This document shows, piece after piece, positions 1 to 5,712 of a stretch of DNA of 5,924 nucleotides. Below the pieces are notes generated by a model. That model searched no databases and was not told the origin of the DNA. It worked only from the letters and a program-made list of their open reading frames with translations. The DNA comes from Cytophagales bacterium. Its GTDB lineage: Bacteria > Bacteroidota > Bacteroidia > Cytophagales > Cyclobacteriaceae. The first letter of the stretch is position 1; each line of letters starts with the position of its first letter. Made by a program: the position numbers and the translations under genes. The DNA lies in contig DNTA01000164.1 in assembly GCA_003500135.1 (NCBI GenBank), positions 1 through 5,924 of the forward strand. Direction: 5' to 3'.

Positions 1-112
1 ACAAAAATCCCTTTTGCTTGCGTGTATGTAATGACATGAATCCGGGGAATGACATTTTAGGATAAAGAGCAGAATACAATCAGTAATGATCGTTTGCCCT
101 CAAGCTCTGATG

Positions 113-129
113 AAATCCTTACAGGATTT
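113..129. repeat. Small perfect hairpin, 6-bp stem
   Basis: AAATCC (113-118) and GGATTT (124-129) are perfect inverted copies around the 5-base loop TTACA. No T-run follows on either strand, so it is not a standard intrinsic terminator. It may be a small palindromic repeat; a copy-number search would decide. Confidence 0.35.
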
Positions 130-252
130 ATCAGAATTCTCATCCGAACCGAACGGGCTCATCATTTGCTCATACGCACAAGGCATGCGCTTCAACCCCT
201 TGCGAATCTTCGATTTTTGTCAATTCGATTACTTATAAATGTTATTGATAAC

Positions 253-284
253 CTCTGAACCATTGAACCCATGAACTCTTGAAC
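253..284. repeat. Octamer array, four NNNTGAAC units
   Basis: Four consecutive 8-bp units, all ending in TGAAC, run in unbroken register: CTCTGAAC (253-260), CATTGAAC, CCATGAAC and TCTTGAAC (277-284). The first three bases vary while the last five are constant. This is the same unit type as the longer array at 632-745, in the same orientation. No gene ends immediately next to it inside the window. Confidence 0.7.
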
Positions 285-347
285 TGATTGCATTTCTTTT
301 CTTTACGCTCCACTTTCTGAATTTCTTAACGCCTTTTGATCAAGGCC

Positions 348-406
348 AATAATGATCTTCCTCTTCACCCGATCAGAGTCTCGCCATGCGGGCTCTAATC
401 ATTATT
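348..406. repeat. Spaced 9-bp inverted repeat with inner arms
   Basis: AATAATGAT (348-356) and ATCATTATT (398-406) are perfect inverted copies. Inside lie GATCAGAG (371-378) and CTCTAATC (393-400), which pair with one mismatch and share bases with the outer right arm, so the two pairings compete in part. An inner CGC-CAT-GCG mini-stem (382-390) caps the structure. It could be a structured RNA or the remains of a small mobile element; there is no evidence of transcription. Confidence 0.35.
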
Positions 407-430
407 CTCCATGACATTCAGTATTTTGAA

Positions 431-493
431 ATGTTCGGTAGTTATAGAGTTGGGCTGAAATAAATATCGGTATCAATGATTTTTTCCGAACAT
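431..493. repeat. Spaced 8-bp inverted repeat
   Basis: ATGTTCGG (431-438) is matched by its reverse complement CCGAACAT (486-493), 47 bases apart. The right arm lies only 6 bases before the first REP-like palindrome, so the two may belong to one element. An 8-bp match at this distance could also arise by chance. Confidence 0.3.
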
Positions 494-499
494 CAACCG

Positions 500-544
500 G
501 GCGTTACAAACGCCATTCTCCTTAGCCATGCGTTACAAACGCAT
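500..544. repeat. Pair of REP-like palindromes
   Basis: Two near-identical palindromes share the core GCGTTACAAACGC. The first (500-514) has a 6-bp stem and loop ACA. The second (528-544) has a 7-bp stem and the same ACA loop. They are separated by 13 bases and their outer stem base pairs differ while the core is identical. Paired GC-rich palindromes with a conserved core are typical of REP/BIME elements, which IS200-like REP-associated transposases (RAYTs) are known to process in other bacteria. No such transposase is in the window. Assignment to the REP class is by form only. Confidence 0.6.
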
Positions 545-631
545 TCAAAATTTTCTAAGTTCAAGGATCGGTCCAATCGCTAATTGTTAATCTAAAACGG
601 TCAACGCTATTTAGGGATGGTCAGCCATGAG

Positions 632-745
632 CTATAAACCATGACCCATTAACTTCCAGCTTCGAGCCTCGAGCCTCCAGCTTCAGAACTTCAGAACTTC
701 AGAACTTCTGAACAGCTGAACTATTAAACCCATCAACCCATGACC
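632..745. repeat. Long array of 7- then 8-bp units ending 4 bases from the sulfatase stop
   Basis: The whole 114-base segment divides into 15 units without a gap: one octamer (632-639), six heptamers (640-681) and eight octamers (682-745). Read on the plus strand, units end in AAC, AGC or ACC. The clearest part is three identical TTCAGAAC units (682-705) followed by TTCTGAAC and AGCTGAAC. Read in the sulfatase direction, every unit starts with GTT, GCT or GGT, and the array begins 4 bases after the stop codon. Neighbouring inverted copies (698-704 with 706-712) could also form a hairpin in the transcript. Function is unknown; it may act at the mRNA 3' end or simply be an expanded tandem repeat. 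Confidence 0.75.
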
Positions 746-749
746 TACA

Positions 750-2357
750 TCACTCATCAAAATAATGCACCGAACCGTCATCGGCGGTGTAGTAATACCA
801 GATCATGGGAGGCCACTGCGCTTCAATGTTGTCATCGGACCATTCACTGAATGCCGTACTTAGCTCTGCTATCACGTCCTTATGTTGTGGGTAGACGTTC
901 TGCTGCTCGAAAGGGTCGCTTGCCAGATGGTAGAGCAGGGTGTCGCCATTGTGTTCATTCCAGGTAAGCTTCCACTCCTCACTGCGGATACCCCGGTTTC
1001 TTCCCATCTCAAAATAAATGTATTCATGTGGCGTCGTATTATTCCTGATGTGTGGCAATAGATCAACTCCGTCGTAGATCCGGTCATCGGGCAATGGTGT
1101 GCCGGCGGCTGCGGCAGAGGTCACAAATGCGTCGGTGGCATGTACCGGCTTTTCGAAAATACCGGGTTCCACCTTTCCGGGCCACTTCATGATCATCGGC
1201 ACTTTCACACCTCCTTCAAAATTGGTGATCTTACCTCCCTGAAAGCGGCCGTTTTGTGTGGTCAGGTTGTATTCGGCGCCCCCGTTATCGCTGAGCAATA
1301 TGATGAGCGTATTGTCAGATTTTCCGGAGGCCTCCAGGTAGTCCATCAATCTGCCGATCTCGTCATCCAGGCATTTGATCATGGCGTAGTGCACCCTTTT
1401 GATAGGGTCCTTTTCTTCTTTAAACAAGTCGACATATTCCTCGGGCGCCTGCAATGGCGTATGTGGTGCATTGTAAGAAACCCAGAGGTAAAAAGGTTCG
1501 TCATCGACCTCTTCCAGGTAGTCAATGGCCTCACTGGTGATGGCCTGCGTAAGGTAGCGCTCTTCCCGCACCACCTCTCCGTTTTCGCGTATGGCCTGCA
1601 GGTCGTTTCGCTGTCCTTCCCAAATATACTGGTCGGTAAAATCTTCCGGAATTTTTTGATCTACAATGCCTTCCGTACCCTCAGGGCTATAGAGGCTATG
1701 TGAAGAGTAAAAACCGTAAAAATGATCGAACCCGAATTGGTTGGGGGCCTTTTCATCCTTTTTTCCCAGATGCCACTTGCCGATATACTCCGTTTGGTAG
1801 CCGTATTTTTTCACTACTTCAGCAAGGGTGATCTCCGATTTGGGCAGCCCCATTTCCTTGAGAAAATCAGCCGGAGGCACTTCGGTTTGGTATTGAGGCA
1901 CCCATGGATCGCTATCTATGAAATACCTGAAACCGTAATACTCCAGGCGGTTTTTGAGGTATCTTTCATGCATTTGGTGCTCAAAGCCAAAGCGCTGGTT
2001 GTAGCGGCCGGTGGCAATGGCTGCCCTCGACGGACTGCAAACAGGAGAAGAGACGTAGGCATTGGTAAATAAAATACCTTCATCGGCCAGGGAGTTCAGT
2101 GCCGGCGTTTGCACGGGCCCATTGGTGTAAAGGTCGGTATCGCTCATGCCCAGGTCATCCACCAGTATCCAAAGGATATTCGTTTGCCCACTGTCGGCAG
2201 GGCTTCCACTGTTGTTGGCCAGATAATTGAGCTTTTGCCGATACTTTTCCTGATCAAAAGCAATCTCGAATTGATCGCTCTCCAGCGGGAACAGCAAATA
2301 GCCAAACAATCCGAGGATAATTATTACGGCGGAAATCAGTACGTACTTTCTTTTCAT
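750..2357 (-). CDS. S1-family sulfatase, membrane-anchored or secreted
   Basis: A 535-residue type I (formylglycine-dependent) sulfatase that should hydrolyse sulfate esters, probably on sulfated glycans. Visible active-site elements are: Asp67-Asp68 (ILVDDLG, metal binding); C107-S-P-S-R111 followed by AAIATGR, the CxPxR signature whose Cys is converted to formylglycine; G193-K-W-H196; A-P-H299-T-P; S-D357-N358-G-G; and K376 with EGG at 381-383. All expected key residues are present, so the enzyme looks active. Residues about 5-23 are strongly hydrophobic after a short KRK start, with no lipobox, so it is exported by a signal peptide or held by an uncleaved anchor. About 50 residues between the nucleophile region and LAEVVKKYGY (178-187) are longer than in many relatives. 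The acidic, aromatic C-terminus (WPPMIWYYY to FDE) is distinctive. Arylsulfatase-like or GalNAc-6-sulfatase-like specificity cannot be separated by eye. It diverges from the oxidoreductase gene, and no maturase (FGE or anSME) gene is present here. Confidence 0.95.
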   Translation of the reverse strand: MKRKYVLISAVIIILGLFGYLLFPLESDQFEIAFDQEKYRQKLNYLANNSGSPADSGQTNILWILVDDLGMSDTDLYTNGPVQTPALNSLADEGILFTNAYVSSPVCSPSRAAIATGRYNQRFGFEHQMHERYLKNRLEYYGFRYFIDSDPWVPQYQTEVPPADFLKEMGLPKSEITLAEVVKKYGYQTEYIGKWHLGKKDEKAPNQFGFDHFYGFYSSHSLYSPEGTEGIVDQKIPEDFTDQYIWEGQRNDLQAIRENGEVVREERYLTQAITSEAIDYLEEVDDEPFYLWVSYNAPHTPLQAPEEYVDLFKEEKDPIKRVHYAMIKCLDDEIGRLMDYLEASGKSDNTLIILLSDNGGAEYNLTTQNGRFQGGKITNFEGGVKVPMIMKWPGKVEPGIFEKPVHATDAFVTSAAAAGTPLPDDRIYDGVDLLPHIRNNTTPHEYIYFEMGRNRGIRSEEWKLTWNEHNGDTLLYHLASDPFEQQNVYPQHKDVIAELSTAFSEWSDDNIEAQWPPMIWYYYTADDGSVHYFDE

Positions 2358-2464
2358 TCTACAGTCGATCTATTTTTAAAAATCCAGGTTTTCAGCTAAA
2401 AATGTTTGATCAAAATTATTATTTCATATTTTATGGTTTAAAAATAGTGATTTATTAATACCCT
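2358..2464. promoter_or_regulatory. AT-rich divergent promoter region
   Basis: The only spacer from which both the sulfatase and the oxidoreductase can be transcribed. It is strongly AT-rich. It holds the perfect palindromes ATTTTTAAAAAT (2372-2383), near the sulfatase start, and TTTGATCAAA (2405-2414). For the plus-strand gene, TTG at 2406-2408 and TATTTTAT at 2427-2434 give a weak resemblance to the Bacteroidota -33 TTG and -7 TAnnTTTG elements. Neither start codon has a clear Shine-Dalgarno sequence. The palindromes could be operators, but in such AT-rich DNA this is only a suggestion. Confidence 0.45.
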
Positions 2465-4672
2465 ATGGAAACTCATCATACTTTTTGCCGGATATGTGAA
2501 TCCCTTTGTGGTTTGAAAGTGCACACGGAAAACGATAAGATTGTGCATATTGAGCCGGATAAAGACCATGTAGCTACGGAAGGTTTTAGCTGTGTGAAAG
2601 GGCTGAAGCAGCACGAAATGTACAATTCACCGGACCGCCTCAAATACCCATTGAAAAAAATGCCGGATGGGAGTTATCAACGTGTCAGCTGGGATATCGC
2701 CCTCAATGAAATCGGTGGCAAGGTAAAGAAACTGCGAAAAGAGGATGGACCGGATTCCATTGCCATGTATGTGGGCACGGCCGCCGGTTTTGGCGTATTA
2801 CATCCGACTTTTGCCCAGGGGTTTATGACCGGAATCGGCTCGAAGAGTATGTATGCCTCCGCAACGCAGGACTGTTCCAATAAATTTGCTGTTTCACGAC
2901 AGGTATATGGTTTCCCGTTCACCCTCCCTTTTCCCGATATCAGCCATACCAATTGTTTGATCGTGGTAGGCGCCAATCCCGTGATATCGAAATGGTCCTT
3001 CCTTCAGGTGCCCAATCCGATTGAAAAATTAAGGGGCCTGGAGAAAAGAGGGGCGAAGCTTTATTTTGTTGACCCACGGAAAACCGAATCAGCACAGACC
3101 GCGGGGGAGCACGTGTTTATTCGTCCGGGTACCGATGTATTTTTCTACCTTTCTTTCCTTAATGAGCTGATCCGCCAGAATGGTGTTGACCGGGATAAAG
3201 TAGACCTGTACATGGAAGGTCTGGAAGCAGTGGAGTCCCTGGCATCAGAGTGGCCTGCAGAAAAAACAGCTGCCGTAACGGGTATAGGCGCCGATGTGCT
3301 CAGGCAAATGGTGACAGACTATATCAATGCCGATGGGGCGGCGCTATACTGTTCTACCGGCGTGAATATGGGCGGCAATGGCACCCTGGCATTCTGGATA
3401 CAGGAGGTGATCAATGCCATTTCGGGCAACCTCGACAAAAAGGGCGGGACACTGGTTGGCAAAGGGATCATCGACTTTATTAAGTTCGGAGTGAAGAACG
3501 GGGTGTTGATGCGGGACGACAAATCGCGTATCGGCAATTTTACTTCCGTTAATGACGCTTTTCCGGGAGGTATTCTTGCCGATGAAATCCTGACAGAAGG
3601 AAAAGGTCAGGTAAAAGCGCTATTTGTTACAGGGGGTAACCCGCTGATCACCATGGCGAATTCCGGCAGACTAAGGGCGGCTTTTGAGCAATTGAATCTG
3701 CTGGTCACCCTTGATATCTACCATAACGAAACAGGATCGGTGGCAGATTATGTTTTGCCCTGCACCGACCCGTTTCAGAGGCCTGATCTGCCCTTTGTAT
3801 TTCCACTGATGCTTGGTTTGCAGTTGAAACCTTATCTGCAGGCAACAAAGGCTGTTTATCCACCCGAAGGAGAGCAGCGCGATGAGGCATCGATTTATCT
3901 TGATCTGGCCAGGGCCTGTGGTGTTTCGATCTTCGGTTCCCCCATTGCACAGGGCTTTTTTGAGGCGACCAGGAAGTACCATTCCTTTCGCAGGAAAAAG
4001 AAGTTGGCTTCTTTACCGCAGGAGTCAATACTTAATGGCCTGTTGCGGCTTTCGCGTCAGAAGTCTTTTAAGTTTCTCCTGAAAAATCCGCATGGGTATG
4101 TTCACCGTGAGCATCAGCCGGGGTCATTCCTGGGTCACAGGGTCACTACCGGTAATCAAAAGGTCCACCTGGCGTCAAATGATATTCTTGACTATGCCGG
4201 AAAACTGGACAAGGATTTCGAGAAGGAGCTGTCACAAAAAGATAAGTTTAAGCTGATCACCAAAAGGGCAGTGACCACACACAATTCATGGACACACAAT
4301 GCCGACAGGATGATCGCCAAAGGGAGGGACACCAATTATGCCTATCTGCACCCGGCGGATATGGAGGAGCTGGGTGTTGAGGAAAATGACCTGGTAGACA
4401 TCAGCAGCGAAACGAATACCATTCGAATAGGCGTGAAGCGATTGGACACGTTGATCCGCAAAAGCGTGGCGGTGCCTCATGGATGGGGTCATCAGCACGC
4501 CAAAGGGCTTTCGGTAGCCAATAAGACCAAAGGGGTGAATGTCAACCTGCTCGCCGCTGACGGGCCCGAAAGAATTGATAAGATATCCGGTATGGCACAT
4601 TTAACGGGCATAAACGTAGACATACAACCTGCGGCAGATGTACAGAAGCATACATGGTCGGGGATTGATTAG
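2465..4672 (+). CDS. Molybdopterin oxidoreductase (DMSO reductase superfamily), cytoplasmic
   Basis: A complete 735-residue bis-MGD molybdenum or tungsten enzyme. The N-terminus carries a [4Fe-4S] motif, C8-x2-C11-x3-C15-x27-C43, followed by VKG as in formate dehydrogenase- and nitrate reductase-like proteins. Cofactor-fold landmarks are VVGANP (167-172), VDPRKTE (202-208), a TGGNPL segment (389-394) and the C-terminal cofactor-binding domain with HNSWTHN (606-612), YLHPADMEELGV (627-638) and VPHGWGHQH (670-678). There is no twin-arginine or other signal, so it acts in the cytoplasm. The metal-ligand region reads SATQDCSN (132-139); either D136 or C137 might be the ligand. The general look is of the uncharacterised FdhF/BisC-like group, whose substrates are mostly unknown. 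No ferredoxin-like, flavin or membrane subunit lies beside it, so it either acts alone or shares a partner encoded elsewhere. Start chosen because the Fe-S motif begins at residue 8 and no upstream start is needed. Confidence 0.93.
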   Translation: METHHTFCRICESLCGLKVHTENDKIVHIEPDKDHVATEGFSCVKGLKQHEMYNSPDRLKYPLKKMPDGSYQRVSWDIALNEIGGKVKKLRKEDGPDSIAMYVGTAAGFGVLHPTFAQGFMTGIGSKSMYASATQDCSNKFAVSRQVYGFPFTLPFPDISHTNCLIVVGANPVISKWSFLQVPNPIEKLRGLEKRGAKLYFVDPRKTESAQTAGEHVFIRPGTDVFFYLSFLNELIRQNGVDRDKVDLYMEGLEAVESLASEWPAEKTAAVTGIGADVLRQMVTDYINADGAALYCSTGVNMGGNGTLAFWIQEVINAISGNLDKKGGTLVGKGIIDFIKFGVKNGVLMRDDKSRIGNFTSVNDAFPGGILADEILTEGKGQVKALFVTGGNPLITMANSGRLRAAFEQLNLLVTLDIYHNETGSVADYVLPCTDPFQRPDLPFVFPLMLGLQLKPYLQATKAVYPPEGEQRDEASIYLDLARACGVSIFGSPIAQGFFEATRKYHSFRRKKKLASLPQESILNGLLRLSRQKSFKFLLKNPHGYVHREHQPGSFLGHRVTTGNQKVHLASNDILDYAGKLDKDFEKELSQKDKFKLITKRAVTTHNSWTHNADRMIAKGRDTNYAYLHPADMEELGVEENDLVDISSETNTIRIGVKRLDTLIRKSVAVPHGWGHQHAKGLSVANKTKGVNVNLLAADGPERIDKISGMAHLTGINVDIQPAADVQKHTWSGID

Positions 4673-4699
4673 TTCAGGGTTCTGCGTTCAGCGTTCAGG
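4672..4699. repeat. Heptamer array starting at the oxidoreductase stop codon
   Basis: Four consecutive heptamers of consensus GTTCWGS (units at 4672-4678, 4679-4685, 4686-4692 and 4693-4699) run in perfect register, the first beginning on the last base of the TAG stop. Read on the other strand, the units end in GAAC, the same as the arrays at 253-284 and 632-745. Relative to the gene it follows, it has the same orientation as the array behind the sulfatase. Function is unknown. Confidence 0.7.
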
Positions 4700-4814
4700 G
4701 AAATAGTTTAACTCCCGGCGGAAGTCAGGATTTTAAAATCACTTGCATGAGGAAGGACTTTTAATGTTCAGTTGCCATCAGACAATAAATGAGAACCTAT
4801 TGATTCGTGGTAAT

Positions 4815-4845
4815 ATTCTTACATGTGACATGTATGGATAAGAAT
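4815..4845. promoter_or_regulatory. Inverted repeat upstream of the lipoprotein promoter
   Basis: ATTCTTA (4815-4821) and TAAGAAT (4839-4845) are inverted copies. Between them ACATGTGACATGT (4821-4833) contains two ACATGT hexamers, each a palindrome and together a direct repeat. The site ends 13 bases before the candidate -35 box, a reasonable place for an activator. No regulator is identified. Confidence 0.3.
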
Positions 4846-4858
4846 GTATTTAAGTCCG

Positions 4859-4890
4859 GTGACAGATTAATTCTTTCGGCCGTATAATTG
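4859..4890 (+). promoter_or_regulatory. Candidate promoter of the lipoprotein gene
   Basis: TATAAT (4883-4888), extended to TATAATTG, lies 18 bases after GTGACA (4859-4864). This resembles a sigma-70 promoter and, as TATAATTG, also nearly fits the Bacteroidota -7 consensus TAnnTTTG. It would give a short leader of roughly 10-15 bases before the ATG at 4909, with no clear ribosome binding site. Confidence 0.4.
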
Positions 4891-4908
4891 AACCAAATTT
4901 TTTGAACT

Positions 4909-5630
4909 ATGAAAAGCAATTTTTTAAACTTCCTTTTCGCGCTGTGCGGAATCTTACTTTTTTCATGTGATTCCAGTGAAGACATTGACCCCGATAGGGT
5001 GGAATGCGCGGATCAGCAAAGTGTTTTGATCAACGAATCCGACTCGATAATACTGGCAGAAATGGAATGGGCCGGTGTGCCTGAAAGTTGGAAGCTGATA
5101 AAAGATAATCCGGATGCCTCAGGAGAAGGATATCTACGCTGGGAAGGGGATAACCAATATCAAAATCCCGGAAATGGCCTGATCACCTTTTCTATCAAAT
5201 TACCAATCCGGGTACCTATCGCTTTACATGGAGCAGCACGGTAACGGAAGGGTCCGAACCCACGGAAAGTAACGACAGTTGGCTGCGATTCCCTGATGCC
5301 AGTGATTTTTATGGTAAAAAAGGAAATGGCAATGTGGTATATCCCAAAGGCAGCGATAAAACCCCTACGCCTAATGGAGCTTCAAAAGAAGGCTGGTTCA
5401 AAATATACAGAAGCGGAAATCCGTTGACTTTTAAATGGGACGCCAACACTTCAGATAATGACACACATAAAATCTATGTGACATTTGAATCTCCCGGTAT
5501 TTATACGATGGAGGTTTCAGGCCGCTCTATTGGTCATGCGATAGATAAATTTGTCTTGTACCAGGAGGCCGCATATTCAAAGTCCGAAGCCACCGAATTT
5601 CCAAATTTCAGTAAAGTAGGTTGTAAGTAA
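4909..5630 (+). pseudogene. Surface lipoprotein gene with a one-base frameshift
   Basis: Two adjacent reading frames together encode one protein. The first (4909-5244) begins with a lipoprotein signal peptide ending LLFSC, lipid-anchoring Cys at residue 20. The mature start, CDSSEDIDPD, is acidic like the surface-export signals of Bacteroidota lipoproteins. The meaningful sequence runs to NPGNGLITF and then turns into an unrelated tail stopping at 5242-5244. The next frame takes over at about 5190 with YQITNPGTYRFTW and continues to the TAA at 5628-5630, including NDSWLRFPDASDFYG, SDNDTHKIYV, and PGIYTMEVSGRS followed by HAIDKFVLY. One extra T in the TTTT run at 5188-5191 would restore a protein of about 240 residues. 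The pattern of strands suggests a beta-sandwich, possibly a carbohydrate-binding module, but I cannot name the family. The cause could be true inactivation or a homopolymer sequencing error. A product starting at the GTG at 5334 is unlikely, as it would begin inside the domain. Confidence 0.8.
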
Positions 5631-5633
5631 ATT

Positions 5634-5696
5634 TATTGGAATCAGATTGTGGCCCAATTCCAATATTCTGGTCATTGATCAATAACTATTATTGAT
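5634..5696. terminator. Two hairpins between convergent genes
   Basis: In the 82-base spacer between the convergent genes, TATTGGAAT (5634-5642) pairs with ATTCCAATA (5657-5665) around a 14-base loop. ATCAATA (5678-5684) pairs with TATTGAT (5690-5696) around 5 bases, with an A-run after it. Neither stem is followed by a T-run on the strand that would need it, so they are weak candidates for a shared terminator. ATTGATCAAT (5674-5683) is also a perfect palindrome. Confidence 0.3.
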
Positions 5697-5712
5697 AAAA
5701 AAAGGGAAGCCA

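Larger units (their letters stand above)
1..749. other. Gene-poor region with repeats and palindromes
   Basis: About 750 bases with no convincing coding region on either strand. The longest frame noticed starting with ATG is 42 codons (110-238) and resembles nothing I recognise. The region instead holds a short hairpin (113-129), an octamer array (253-284), two spaced inverted repeats (348-406 and 431-493), a pair of REP-like palindromes (500-544) and a long 7/8-bp array (632-745). An 8-bp direct repeat, AATGACAT, occurs at 30-37 and 48-55. The left edge could hold the end of a neighbouring gene, but no frame there is long enough to judge. The density of small repeats suggests a spacer that has accumulated repetitive elements rather than decayed from one gene. 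Confidence 0.7.
4673..4908. other. Intergenic spacer before the lipoprotein gene
   Basis: No coding region is seen in these 236 bases. From left to right they contain the heptamer array, a perfect 12-bp palindrome GATTTTAAAATC (4729-4740) with no T-run after it, a spaced inverted repeat (4815-4845) and a likely promoter (4859-4890). No convincing intrinsic terminator for the oxidoreductase gene was found. Confidence 0.6.

Noticed and set aside
30..55. Direct repeat AATGACAT as a target-site duplication
   Set aside because: The copies are only 10 bases apart, leaving no room for an inserted element.
110..238. A 42-codon frame starting ATG in the gene-poor region
   Set aside because: Short, no ribosome binding site, no recognisable motif, and its start overlaps a palindrome; it is probably chance.
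500..544. The two palindromes as a minimal CRISPR array
   Set aside because: The repeats are only about 15-17 bases, the spacer is 13 bases, there are just two copies, and no cas gene is present.
1140..2399. Long open frames antisense to the sulfatase gene
   Set aside because: They mirror the codon structure of a clearly real sulfatase with all active-site motifs and show no family features of their own.
4729..4740. GATTTTAAAATC as a terminator of the oxidoreductase gene
   Set aside because: It is a perfect palindrome but AT-only in the core, without loop or following T-run.
5185..5196. Programmed -1 frameshifting to join the two lipoprotein halves
   Set aside because: The site does not fit a standard slippery heptamer in the reading frame and no clear stimulatory structure was seen; a one-base deletion or sequencing error is simpler.
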